Positions 14,934 through 23,293 of a stretch of 33,630 bases of DNA are shown piece after piece (within the stretch, counting starts at the first letter, position 1; every line of letters begins with the position of its first letter). The DNA comes from Bacteroidota bacterium (lineage in GTDB: Bacteria; Bacteroidota; Bacteroidia; Bacteroidales; Porphyromonadaceae). The position numbers and the translations under genes are program-made. The notes beneath the pieces were generated by a model. The model had not been told where the DNA came from. It saw nothing but the letters and a program-made list of their open reading frames with translations, and did not search any database. The stretch lies in contig JAEWGA010000052.1 in assembly GCA_023388555.1 (NCBI GenBank), forward strand, positions 1 to 33,630, given 5' to 3'.

Positions 14934-16490
14934 ATGAATAGTAAACTTATTCCTTCTTTTTTCGCGTTGGCAAGCTGTGTCACCCCCGTTGCAAACCAGG
15001 CCAATGCAACTGCGGCAGAGCCTGCACGGAAACCTAATATCATCCTTTTTTTGGTAGATGATATGGGGTGGCAGGATACCTCCTTGCCTTTTTGGACACA
15101 ACGCACCCACTGGAACAACACCTTTAACACCCCTAACATGGAGCGCTTAGCCAGCGAAGGGGTAATGATGACCCAGGCTTACGCTTCGGCTATTAGCTCC
15201 CCCTCCAGGTGTAGTTTGTTCACCGGTGCCAATGCCTCGCGCCATAGGGTAACAAACTGGACGTTACGCCCAACCAAAACAACCGACTCCGAAGACAAAG
15301 AACTCGCAGTGCCACAGTGGAACTTTTGTGGTATATCCCAAGCTCCCGATATACCCCACACCTTCCATGCCACCTCGTTAGCCCAAATATTAAAACTGAA
15401 CGGCTACCGTACTATCCACTGCGGGAAAGCCCACTTAGGGGCAATAGATACTCCGGGAGAGGACCCAATCCACCTCGGCTTCGAGGTTAATATAGCAGGG
15501 CATGCAGCCGGCGGACCTGCATCCTATTTAGGAGAAACCTGCTACGGCAATAAACCCGATGCCGAAAATCAAAGTGTATTTGCAACCCCAGGACTTAGGG
15601 AATACTGGAACACGCCAACGTTCCTCACCGAAGCATTAACAAAGGAAGCACTGAAGGCCCTGGATAAGTCCAAAAAATTATCGCAACCTTTCTTCCTGTA
15701 CATGTCGCATTACGCCATACATGTACCCATTAATAAAGATGCCCGCTTCTACCAAAAATATATAGACAAAGGGCTATCGCCCAAAGAAGCCGCCTATGCT
15801 GCCCTTATAGAAGGTATGGACCACAGCTTGGGAGATATTATGAAGTGGGTAGACGATAACGGAGAGCGCGATAATACTGTAATTATATTTATGAGCGACA
15901 ACGGTGGGCTCGGCGCACACGCTGGCTGGCGCGACGTACCTGCACACCAAACCAACACACCCTTACGTAGCGGCAAAGGCTCTCTGTATGAGGGCGGAAT
16001 ACGCGAACCAATGATTGTGCGTTGGCCTGGAGTGGTTACACCAAATACCCGTTGCGATAAGTCGGTACTTATAGAAGACTTCTTCCCAACCCTGTTGGAA
16101 ATGGCACAAATAAAGGAGTACCAAACAGTACAAACCGTTGATGGGGTAAGTTTTATGCCACTGCTAACAGGCAAGGGAGACCCCTCCAAAGGGCGTTCCC
16201 TTGTGTGGAACTTCCCCAACAACTGGGATGCAGGAGGACCTGGCATAAACTTTAATTGTGCTATCCGGAAAGATAACTGGAAGCTACTGTACGATTACAG
16301 GACAGGGCGCAAAGAGCTATACGACATACCTAACGATATAAGCGAAACTAACGATGTAGCCGCTAAATACCCTAAAGTGGTACAGGCTTTATCCAAAGAG
16401 TTAGGAACTCTTTTACGGAGCAGAGATGCCCAACGCCCTACCGTGAAAGCAACAGGGAAACCCTGCCCTTGGCCCGATGAAATAAAGTAA
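14934..16490 (+). CDS. Exported sulfatase, serine-type active site
   Basis: 518-residue alkaline-phosphatase-superfamily sulfatase that should hydrolyse a sulfate ester, probably on a host or dietary glycan. N-terminal export signal with both a possible lipobox (LASC, Cys15) and a possible signal-peptidase-I site near residue 27. Metal ligands in FLVDDMGWQD (D42, D43). The active-site motif is S88-S-P-S-R-C-S-L-F-T-G, so the residue converted to formylglycine is Ser88, not Cys; Ser-type enzymes need an anaerobic radical SAM maturase (anSME). Later motifs: GKAHLG, MSDNGGLGAHAGW (Asp/Asn metal ligands) and RSGKGSLYEGGIREP. It has its own strong terminator and no polysaccharide-utilisation partners (no SusCD, no hydrolase) beside it. 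Substrate not deducible. Confidence 0.93.
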   Translation: MNSKLIPSFFALASCVTPVANQANATAAEPARKPNIILFLVDDMGWQDTSLPFWTQRTHWNNTFNTPNMERLASEGVMMTQAYASAISSPSRCSLFTGANASRHRVTNWTLRPTKTTDSEDKELAVPQWNFCGISQAPDIPHTFHATSLAQILKLNGYRTIHCGKAHLGAIDTPGEDPIHLGFEVNIAGHAAGGPASYLGETCYGNKPDAENQSVFATPGLREYWNTPTFLTEALTKEALKALDKSKKLSQPFFLYMSHYAIHVPINKDARFYQKYIDKGLSPKEAAYAALIEGMDHSLGDIMKWVDDNGERDNTVIIFMSDNGGLGAHAGWRDVPAHQTNTPLRSGKGSLYEGGIREPMIVRWPGVVTPNTRCDKSVLIEDFFPTLLEMAQIKEYQTVQTVDGVSFMPLLTGKGDPSKGRSLVWNFPNNWDAGGPGINFNCAIRKDNWKLLYDYRTGRKELYDIPNDISETNDVAAKYPKVVQALSKELGTLLRSRDAQRPTVKATGKPCPWPDEIK

Positions 16491-16512
16491 TAGCCAAGCA
16501 AGCTATTCCCCC

Positions 16513-16547
16513 AAAAGCTCGTCCGCTACAAAGCTGGACGAGCTTTT
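16513..16547 (+). terminator. Strong intrinsic terminator after the sulfatase
   Basis: Perfect 12-bp stem AAAAGCTCGTCC / GGACGAGCTTTT (16513-16524, 16536-16547), 11-nt loop, running into TTTTTTTGTTTT. Confidence 0.93.
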
Positions 16548-16557
16548 TTTGTTTTAG

Positions 16558-16565
16558 TATATTTG
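16558..16565 (+). promoter_or_regulatory. -7 promoter element for rarA
   Basis: TATATTTG, a perfect TAnnTTTG box, 44 bp before the rarA ATG and directly after the sulfatase terminator; no good -33 box seen. Confidence 0.5.
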
Positions 16566-16609
16566 TTTACTGCTAACAAGCATCACTTCTTAAAATACTA
16601 TTAAAGACT

Positions 16610-17920
16610 ATGGCTCTTCCTCCTCTTGCAGAGCGGCTCCGCCCCTCTCAATTATCTCACTACGTGGGTCAAAGCCACCTTATCTCCCCTGGAGCACCTT
16701 TGTATGAAATGATAAAGAGCCGCATGCTCCGGTCCTTTATTCTTTGGGGGCCTCCTGGAGTGGGAAAAACCACCTTAGCCCATATTATTTCCAAGGAGAT
16801 ACAGGTGCCATTTTACACCCTAAGTGCTGTTACTTCGGGGGTTAAAGAGGTTCGGGATGTTCTTGCCCAGGCCGAACGCAATACCGGTTTATTCAGTACC
16901 CCAGCCTCTCCTATATTATTTATAGATGAAATACACCGCTTCAACAAATCTCAGCAGGACTCCCTACTTCACGCCGTAGAGCGTGGGTGCGTTACACTTA
17001 TTGGAGCAACAACAGAAAACCCCTCCTTCGAGGTTATTCGGCCACTCCTATCTCGTTGTAGAGTTTTCGTTCTTAAGCCGTTGGATAAAAGTGCACTACA
17101 CCAACTAACCCAGCGCGCTATACAGGAGGATGAGGTAATGAAAACCTTTACCTTCGAGATTACCGAAGAGGAGGCGTTATTTGCTGCATCGGGAGGCGAT
17201 GCCCGCAAGCTACTTAATATACTGGAGAGCCTTACCACAACGCCCCAAGCCCAAGAAAGCCGCAAGGTGTACATCAGCAACGAGATATTGGCCAAGCACC
17301 TGCAACAGTCGCCAGCTGTTTACGACAAGGGCGGGGAGTTGCACTATGATATTATATCGGCCTTCATCAAGTCCGTACGTGGTAGTAACCCCGATGCAGC
17401 ACTCTACTGGCTTGCCCGTATGATTGCGGGGGGGGAGGACCCCAAGTTTATAGCGCGTAGGTTAGTTATTTTAGCTGCCGAGGATATAGGTTTAGCTAAC
17501 CCTAATGCTTTACTAATAGCGCAAGCCGCCTTTGATGCGGTAGAAAAGATAGGCTGGCCCGAGGGGCGCATTCCCCTTTCCGAAGCCACCATTTACCTTG
17601 CCACCAGTGCCAAAAGCAACAGCGCCTACCAAGCTATTAATGCAGCATTGGACTATGTACATAGCCACCCTGCTCACGAAGTACCTATACACCTACGAAA
17701 TGCGCCTACCAAGCTAATGCAGGAGTTGGGCTATGGTGCCACCTATATTTATCCGCATGACCACCAAGGGCATTACTATCCGCAGCAGTATATGCCCCAA
17801 GAGCTACAAGAGCATACCTTTTGGCATCCGGCAAACAATAGCACCGAAATGCGTATGGCCGAGACCCTCCAACAAATGAAAAAGAGGTATACCCCCAGCC
17901 CTACCGACACAGAAGAATAA
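16610..17920 (+). CDS. rarA: Replication-associated recombination protein A (RarA/MgsA AAA+ ATPase)
   Basis: Clamp-loader-related AAA+ ATPase that acts at stalled replication forks and interacts with SSB; homologue of eukaryotic WRNIP1. 436 residues, standard length. Start MALPPLAERLRP with LSHYVGQSHL is the family N-terminus. Walker A GPPGVGKT at 47-54, Walker B with the DEIHRFNK signature at 102-113, sensor region IGATTENPSF at 131-140 with LLSRCRV arginine-finger region, then the C-terminal helical tetramerisation domain (DIISAFIKSVRGSNPDAALYW, ARRLVILAAEDIGLANPNAL, YLATSAKSNSAY, PIHLRNAPTKLM). Monocistronic with its own -7 box; converges on the PDZ-protein gene. Confidence 0.97.
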   Translation: MALPPLAERLRPSQLSHYVGQSHLISPGAPLYEMIKSRMLRSFILWGPPGVGKTTLAHIISKEIQVPFYTLSAVTSGVKEVRDVLAQAERNTGLFSTPASPILFIDEIHRFNKSQQDSLLHAVERGCVTLIGATTENPSFEVIRPLLSRCRVFVLKPLDKSALHQLTQRAIQEDEVMKTFTFEITEEEALFAASGGDARKLLNILESLTTTPQAQESRKVYISNEILAKHLQQSPAVYDKGGELHYDIISAFIKSVRGSNPDAALYWLARMIAGGEDPKFIARRLVILAAEDIGLANPNALLIAQAAFDAVEKIGWPEGRIPLSEATIYLATSAKSNSAYQAINAALDYVHSHPAHEVPIHLRNAPTKLMQELGYGATYIYPHDHQGHYYPQQYMPQELQEHTFWHPANNSTEMRMAETLQQMKKRYTPSPTDTEE

Positions 17921-17945
17921 GCCCGCACTGCCCCCGATAAAAAAA

Positions 17946-17986
17946 GATAGCCCCTAAGGTTTTAAGTATGAACCTTAGGGACTATC
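17946..17986. terminator. Bidirectional terminator between converging genes
   Basis: 16-bp stem with one mismatch (17946-17961 with 17971-17986), 9-nt loop. The leftward side is followed by CTTTTTTTATC, ideal for the minus-strand PDZ gene; the rightward side (CTTATATACTCCTTTG) is a weaker end for rarA. Confidence 0.85.
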
Positions 17987-18005
17987 CTTATATACTCCTT
18001 TGTTA

Positions 18006-19442
18006 TTACTTCAGTTCTAAATAATCGGCATGCACCATTTGGGGGTGTACAATAATAGCTTGCTTTGCACCCTCTCGCCTGACTTCAAATACCAGTTCCT
18101 TAATGGGCGGTGTTGACAAGTAGGGACGGTAGCAAAACAGGTAGCTAAACACGGCCTTATACTCGGGCTTTTGTACCAATGCACCTACCTGCGGATACTT
18201 CATTTTATCCCAGTACATATTTCGCTTAAAGCCGGAGTCGTCCACAAACAGGGTGGCAGCATCCCTAAAGTCGAACGACGCAGTAATAAATTTTCGGTAA
18301 GCCTCGGTAAGGGCTTGTGCCGAGCTTTCCATGCTTATCCCATTAATGCTTATTATTTCATCGCCAGCACGCAAGCCCGCTGCAGCAGCTGGGCTGTTAG
18401 GGTCCACAAAGGCCACCCTTCGCAAATCCTTAGCATCGTAATTAACACCCGTGTAATAGTAGTTTTTTTGGTGCATTACGTAAGCTGGATTTTTTATGTA
18501 ACGCTGGAATGGGAAGTTCATGAACATTAGGGGAACGAAAGCGGTAGCATACCTATCTACACCAAAGTTTTCCAGCAGACGTTCATGCGCATCGGCACGC
18601 CAAACGGTAACTTTATCCTTTGCGTCAATAAGGTCCACCCCAAATTCCAGGCTATACTTCCCGTCGTACTCGGGTGAAGAAAGGGCAGCAAAGGGGTAGG
18701 ACTTAATTTTCTTATCCGTAGCATCTACCCTATAGTTTCTAAAGTTGGGGTCCGTTTGGTGGTCGGCACGGTAACGTTTGTTTTGGTCCAACTTATAGGA
18801 GGTTCGCACCAACAAGTCGCCCCCTGTTGCTTGGTAGGTAAGCCCTTTTTCCTTTAAGGCGGCTATGATGGCACCATTTATAACATCGTCCATAGCCGAG
18901 TAATTCCCTTCAATAGGGTACATGCTAAAGGTTTTGTAGGCAAAAAAGTCCTTTTTGCTGGGGGTTGCGTATACAAACGGCATGGAGAACCTGCGGTCCG
19001 TTACATCTTCCAGGCTATACCATGCAAAGGCATGAGCTAAGGTTGCTTCCGACAAAACATCTACTGGCCTACAAACCTTATGCAAAGTAACCGGCTTGGC
19101 TTTGTATCCAAAGTTTGTCACCGCCAGTTTTACGCTGGCACGTTCTGGGCTAAGCAATAGGTTGTTAATATCCTCTTCCTGCAGCTCGGTTGTTGGGCGG
19201 CCCTCTATTGTTTCTATGATATCACCAATTTTAAGGCCTGCCTTTGCGGCTGGCGATAAAGGCTCTACCGAAACAATAACGGCCGAAGAACTTCCCCAGT
19301 TGTACTGGTAACTCAGTTGGTATTTAAACCCTATTTGGCAGTTAAATTGGGGCGTAGCCTGCGCTCTAACGGTTAAGTTGCCTATTGCGCTGGTTACACA
19401 AGTAGCCACCAATATATAGCAAAGTGTTCGTAATAACTTCAT
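18006..19442 (-). CDS. Exported protein with two PDZ domains around a DUF4136-like domain
   Basis: 478 residues from the ATG at 19442, chosen because it gives a proper signal peptide (LLRTLCYILVATCVTSAI, cleavage near VRAQA); a longer frame to 19541 adds 33 residues overlapping the promoter. Visible: PDZ-like domain at about 50-115 (VEPLSPAAKAGLKIGDIIETIEG), a central region at 165-300 resembling DUF4136 (YKTFSMYP...DVINGAIIAALKEKGL...DLLVRTSYKL), and a second PDZ at 335-385 (FVDPNSPAAAAGLRAGDEIISING). No HtrA Ser protease triad is present, so this is not a DegP-type protease. Periplasmic or lipid-surface scaffolding is a guess. A perfect -7 box (19529-19522) and a leader hairpin precede it; terminator at 17946-17986. 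Confidence 0.8.
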   Translation of the reverse strand: MKLLRTLCYILVATCVTSAIGNLTVRAQATPQFNCQIGFKYQLSYQYNWGSSSAVIVSVEPLSPAAKAGLKIGDIIETIEGRPTTELQEEDINNLLLSPERASVKLAVTNFGYKAKPVTLHKVCRPVDVLSEATLAHAFAWYSLEDVTDRRFSMPFVYATPSKKDFFAYKTFSMYPIEGNYSAMDDVINGAIIAALKEKGLTYQATGGDLLVRTSYKLDQNKRYRADHQTDPNFRNYRVDATDKKIKSYPFAALSSPEYDGKYSLEFGVDLIDAKDKVTVWRADAHERLLENFGVDRYATAFVPLMFMNFPFQRYIKNPAYVMHQKNYYYTGVNYDAKDLRRVAFVDPNSPAAAAGLRAGDEIISINGISMESSAQALTEAYRKFITASFDFRDAATLFVDDSGFKRNMYWDKMKYPQVGALVQKPEYKAVFSYLFCYRPYLSTPPIKELVFEVRREGAKQAIIVHPQMVHADYLELK

Positions 19443-19482
19443 GACTATTTTTATGTACAGAATTAGTAATCGACTTAAACCT

Positions 19483-19529
19483 AAGGGCAAAACAATATCC
19501 TGCAAATTGCCCTTACCACTGCAAATATA
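19483..19529 (-). promoter_or_regulatory. -7 element and leader hairpin for the PDZ protein gene
   Basis: Minus strand TATATTTG (19529-19522), then in the leader an 8-bp perfect inverted repeat AAGGGCAA/TTGCCCTT (19483-19490, 19507-19514) about 40 bp before the ATG. No clear -33 box. Confidence 0.45.
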
Positions 19530-19631
19530 AGCCAAACCCACCTAATAATTCCCCATGTATAACATTATATGGCATTGCCTTATGCAAAGTATTGCACAGG
19601 AAACTATGATAATGAATTGAATGGCATACAT

Positions 19632-19639
19632 TAATTTTG
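19632..19639 (+). promoter_or_regulatory. -7 promoter element for xerD
   Basis: TAATTTTG (TAnnTTTG), 42 bp before the xerD ATG, divergent from the PDZ-gene promoter; no well-spaced -33 box. Confidence 0.45.
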
Positions 19640-19681
19640 CAATAAACTAAGCGTATACTCCCCCCTTGGCCTCAAGCATTT

Positions 19682-20593
19682 ATGACACGAGAAGAGTTTT
19701 TGAATATAGGACTGGTGCAGGACTTTGAGCAAAGTTTACTGTTCGAGCGCAATCTTTCGGAGCATACAGCCGTAGGCTACCTGCAGGACCTTAAGCATTT
19801 GTACGACTATGCCGAAAGCCAAAATACGCAAGTTGTGGACCTAACGTACCCCGACTTGGAAACCTTTTTAGGTTACTTGCACGATGCCGGAATTGGCGTG
19901 CGCTCTGTGGCTCGCATTGTTTCGGGCATTAAGTCCTATTTCAAGTTCTTGGAAAGCGAAGAGGTGTTACAGGAAAACCCTACCGACCTGCTGGAAAGCC
20001 CCAAAATAGGACGCAACCTCCCCGAGGTACTAACCGTAGAGGAAATAGATGCCATCATGGATAACATAGATACCAACACGCCCAACGGGCTGCGCAATGC
20101 CGCCATGGTGGAATTTTTGTACAGCTGCGGGCTACGGGTGAGCGAGCTATGCAACCTATGTTTTAACGAGTTGTATTTGGAGAAGGAGTATATCCGCGTG
20201 CTGGGGAAAGGAAGTAAGGAGCGACTTGTACCAATGTCGCCATCGGCCATTGAACGCGTTAGGGAATACCTTCCCCTACGGCATAGCATAGCGGCTAAAG
20301 AGCCTTACCAACACCACCTTTTCCTAAGCCGTAACAAAATGGCTATAAGCCGACAAATGGTATTCCGTATTATTAAGGAATTAGCACGTGCGGCAGGAAT
20401 TACCAAGAGCATATCGCCCCACACCTTTCGCCACTCCTTTGCCACCCACTTGCTTGAAGGAGGTGCTCCCCTGCAAGCCATACGGGATATGTTGGGGCAT
20501 ACCGATATCTCGACCACAGAGATTTATACCCATATCGACCGTACCCAATTGCGCAACGAAATATTAAAACACCACCCCCGTAACCAACAGTAG
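19682..20593 (+). CDS. xerD: Tyrosine recombinase XerD
   Basis: Site-specific recombinase that with XerC resolves chromosome dimers at dif. 303 residues, normal for Xer proteins. N-terminal SAM-like core-binding domain at 10-95 (FERNLSEHTAVGYLQDL), catalytic domain at 113-300 with all active residues: R152 (GLRVSELCNL), K176 (LGKGSKERLVP), H247 and R250 (HTFRHSFATHLLEGG), H273 (LGHTDISTTEIYTH) and nucleophile Y282. The sequence is of housekeeping Xer type rather than an element integrase: no mobile genes or att-like repeats lie around it. XerD is preferred over XerC on overall look and is less certain than the family. The rRNA methyltransferase gene follows 15 bp downstream. Confidence 0.93.
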   Translation: MTREEFLNIGLVQDFEQSLLFERNLSEHTAVGYLQDLKHLYDYAESQNTQVVDLTYPDLETFLGYLHDAGIGVRSVARIVSGIKSYFKFLESEEVLQENPTDLLESPKIGRNLPEVLTVEEIDAIMDNIDTNTPNGLRNAAMVEFLYSCGLRVSELCNLCFNELYLEKEYIRVLGKGSKERLVPMSPSAIERVREYLPLRHSIAAKEPYQHHLFLSRNKMAISRQMVFRIIKELARAAGITKSISPHTFRHSFATHLLEGGAPLQAIRDMLGHTDISTTEIYTHIDRTQLRNEILKHHPRNQQ

Positions 20594-20608
20594 TAACATT
20601 TGTGCCTT

Positions 20609-21985
20609 ATGACCGCAGTCCCCACAACATTTTGGAAAATCTTCGAACACGAGTACGGCACTGCCGAAGCCAAAGAATTGGCCCAAGCTTTAAATGGAAC
20701 TGCCCCCATAACCCTACGGCTACACCCCCAAAAAGCAAGGCTTAGCCCAGGCAACAGTTACCCCCGTGTACCATGGTGCCAACAGGGCATCTACCTAAAC
20801 GAACGCCCTCCCTTTATTGCCGACCCGCGTTGGCACAGCGGCAGCTACTATGTTCAGGAGGCTTCGTCGATGGCTATAGGGCTTTACCTTAAAACGTTGG
20901 ACTACCAGCCACAAGTTGCCTTGGACCTATGCGCTGCACCTGGTGGTAAAAGCACCCTGCTGCGCGATAACCTGCCTGACCAATGCGTACTAATAGCTAA
21001 CGAACCCAACACCGAACGTAGCAATATTTTAGCCGAAAACATGTTACGGCATGGCGGTGGCGAAACAATAGTAACGCGGGCAATGCCACAACAATTGCTA
21101 CAAAGTGGGTTACGGGCCGACTTTATTTTGGTTGACGCCCCATGCTCGGGCGAAGGGATGTTTAGGAAATACCTGTACAGCCGAGAGGAGTGGTCCGAGC
21201 AAGCGGTAACACACTGCGCCCAACGGCAACACGAGATTTTAGATGTAGCCTGGGAAATGCTACAACCCGGTGGCGTATTGGTTTACAGCACTTGCACCTT
21301 TAACACCGCCGAGAACGAGGCGCAGTGGCTCTACCTAAAAAACAAAGGCGCCGAGCTGTTGGAACTACCTAACGTTAACACCCTTATCCCGGGAGTACTG
21401 GAAAAGGAACGGGGTGTATACCACCTTCTGCCTCACCGCCTAAACGGAGAAGGGCTAAGCATGTTTGCAGTACGGAAAGGTGGCTCCTGCCCCCCAATAA
21501 CCTTGCTAAGCCCCCCAAAAAAACTCGGGCCCCTTCCTTCCCAACTTAAACAGGTGGCCGAGCAATTTAGGATAACCCTCCTAAACGAACAGTTTACTGC
21601 GGCAACTACCAATGCCGAAGCGGTATACCAACTACTTTTAAGGGGCCGAGTACGAATCCTGCACGCAGGTGTCGCCTTAGGAGAGCTAAAAAACAAGGAC
21701 TTTTGCCCTCACCACAATTGGCTAACAAATGCACTACTGAACAAACTCCTGCCCTACCCTTTGGTAGAGGTGGCCGATGCCGATGCACTCACATTTTTAT
21801 CTCGGGGCGTTGTACGGCAACCCGCAGAGCGTGGTTTCTTGGCCCTTACCCACCAAGGCACTTTATTAGGTTGGGGTAAAGGGGTTGGCTCGCGCATCAA
21901 CAACCTTTATCCTAAAGGGCTTTGCATTAAGTGCACCCTAACTACCAACAACATTCATAATTACCCCCTATTGGAACTCCTATAA
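20609..21985 (+). CDS. rsmF: RsmF/NSUN-type 16S rRNA m5C methyltransferase
   Basis: SAM-dependent RNA cytosine-C5 methyltransferase; E. coli RsmF modifies C1407 of 16S rRNA. 458 residues from the ATG at 20609; an earlier in-frame TTG at 20600 is not needed. Motifs: substrate-side YYVQEASSM at 80-88, SAM-binding LDLCAAPGGKSTLL at 106-118, catalytic VDAPCSGEGMFRK with C179, and YSTCTFNTAENE with the second Cys C229, the two-cysteine signature of this family. The C-terminal 180 residues contain the PUA-like RsmF tail (LLLRGRVRILHAGVALGELK, then AERGFLALTHQGTLLGWGKGV). The E. coli target is assumed by homology. Spacing suggests co-transcription with xerD and the DUF4105 gene (4-bp gap). Confidence 0.9.
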   Translation: MTAVPTTFWKIFEHEYGTAEAKELAQALNGTAPITLRLHPQKARLSPGNSYPRVPWCQQGIYLNERPPFIADPRWHSGSYYVQEASSMAIGLYLKTLDYQPQVALDLCAAPGGKSTLLRDNLPDQCVLIANEPNTERSNILAENMLRHGGGETIVTRAMPQQLLQSGLRADFILVDAPCSGEGMFRKYLYSREEWSEQAVTHCAQRQHEILDVAWEMLQPGGVLVYSTCTFNTAENEAQWLYLKNKGAELLELPNVNTLIPGVLEKERGVYHLLPHRLNGEGLSMFAVRKGGSCPPITLLSPPKKLGPLPSQLKQVAEQFRITLLNEQFTAATTNAEAVYQLLLRGRVRILHAGVALGELKNKDFCPHHNWLTNALLNKLLPYPLVEVADADALTFLSRGVVRQPAERGFLALTHQGTLLGWGKGVGSRINNLYPKGLCIKCTLTTNNIHNYPLLELL

Positions 21986-21989
21986 CATT

Positions 21990-23255
21990 ATGCACAAAAT
22001 AATTAGTACGCTTTGGAGCATAGTAACTCTTGGCCTATGGCTGAACCTTGTAGGTTGTAACAAGGCAGCCCCTTTGCCAACAGCCCCCAATACTCCTCCA
22101 TTCCAAAACCTAAGCGAGCAGCAGGTGGACTCCCTATTCCAACTATACGGCTCGCCACAGGTTTCGTTGCTCACCTGCAGTGCATCGGACAGCGAACCCT
22201 TTTATATGTACGGGCATTCGGCCATACGGGTACGCACCGCACAACAAGATGTAGTGTATAATTATGGAACCTTCTCTTTTAATCAGCCCCACTTTTTATG
22301 GAACTTCATGACGGGGACCCCCCGCTATATGTTAGCCGTACAAGAGTTTGAAGTGTTTATATGGGCCTACCAAATGGATGGGCGCGGAGTGCAGGAACAA
22401 ACCCTTAACCTAAGCCCAAGGCAAACACTTACCCTATGCTGGCAGCTAATGCAACAAGCAAGCCCCGAGTACCGGGAATACTACTATAACTTCTACTTTA
22501 ACAACTGCGCTACCAAGCCGAGAGACCTTATTTTGAAGTACGCTAACACCAAAGAGCTGGATAACCTTTGCAAGCAAACCTTCCGGGATGCCATAAGGCA
22601 TGCTCACGGACGTAACCATTGGTACAGTATGGGGTGCGACCTATGCCTCGGCTGGGAGAGCGATGCTCCAATGACCCAGTGGCAAGCAGCCTTTTTACCC
22701 GACTCCCTGCACAACTTAGTAGCCACTGCACATACCCCCAACGGGCACCCCTTTATGAAAAAGGAAGAAACACTCCTTACCGCCACCGCCCCCCAAAAGG
22801 ACTTTGGCCCCCTTACACCCAACGTTGTATTCAGTCTGTTCTTCATTGTGTATGCGGGGCTGTGCTACGGGAAAAGGTATGCACAAAAAAGAGTACGCCT
22901 CATTAAGGTTACCCACGCCACACTCCGCACATCCCTTTATTTAGGCTGTTTTATTGCCGGGTGCATCCTTTGGTTTTTAGCCTTCGTGTCCCACCACCCA
23001 CACACGCTCGGAAACCTAAACCTACTGCTTTTTCACCCCTTTTACCTATTACTGCTCCTAAGTACCCTTGTGCGAGGCAACAAAAAATGGAGCATGTGGC
23101 TCTATTTTATTAACTTTGCGTGCGTTGTTATATATATTGTACTCACCGCCATAGGCGTGCAAAAAGCTCCCGAGGGAATAGAATGGATAGCCTTTGCCCT
23201 ATTGGCAGACCTTGTTGCAATATGGAGCAGTAAACTTTTCCAAAAACAGTTATAA
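21990..23255 (+). CDS. DUF4105 lipoprotein with C-terminal membrane segments
   Basis: 421 residues. Signal peptide with lipobox LVGC (Cys23). Residues 55-250 form the DUF4105 domain: YMYGHSAIRV with G75-H76, VVYNYGTFSFNQPHFLWNFM, GTPRYMLAV, YNFYFNNCATKPRDLIL with N172-C173, then the GRNHW segment. His and Cys in this spacing suggest a permuted papain/NlpC-like fold and therefore hydrolase or acyl-transfer activity, which is not proven. The last 140 residues hold about five hydrophobic helices (SLFFIVYAGLCY, YLGCFIAGCILWFLAFV, HPFYLLLLLSTLV, FINFACVVIYIVLTAIGV, WIAFALLADLVAIW). It is thus both lipid-anchored and polytopic, typical of the Bacteroidales form. Follows rsmF by 4 bp. Confidence 0.88.
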   Translation: MHKIISTLWSIVTLGLWLNLVGCNKAAPLPTAPNTPPFQNLSEQQVDSLFQLYGSPQVSLLTCSASDSEPFYMYGHSAIRVRTAQQDVVYNYGTFSFNQPHFLWNFMTGTPRYMLAVQEFEVFIWAYQMDGRGVQEQTLNLSPRQTLTLCWQLMQQASPEYREYYYNFYFNNCATKPRDLILKYANTKELDNLCKQTFRDAIRHAHGRNHWYSMGCDLCLGWESDAPMTQWQAAFLPDSLHNLVATAHTPNGHPFMKKEETLLTATAPQKDFGPLTPNVVFSLFFIVYAGLCYGKRYAQKRVRLIKVTHATLRTSLYLGCFIAGCILWFLAFVSHHPHTLGNLNLLLFHPFYLLLLLSTLVRGNKKWSMWLYFINFACVVIYIVLTAIGVQKAPEGIEWIAFALLADLVAIWSSKLFQKQL

Positions 23256-23293
23256 CAACAACAGCAACAATACACTAAGGTACCACACCTTGT

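Noticed and set aside
19682..20593. Tyrosine recombinase as integrase of a mobile element
   Set aside because: Sequence and length are those of housekeeping XerD, with housekeeping neighbours and no att repeats or mobility genes.
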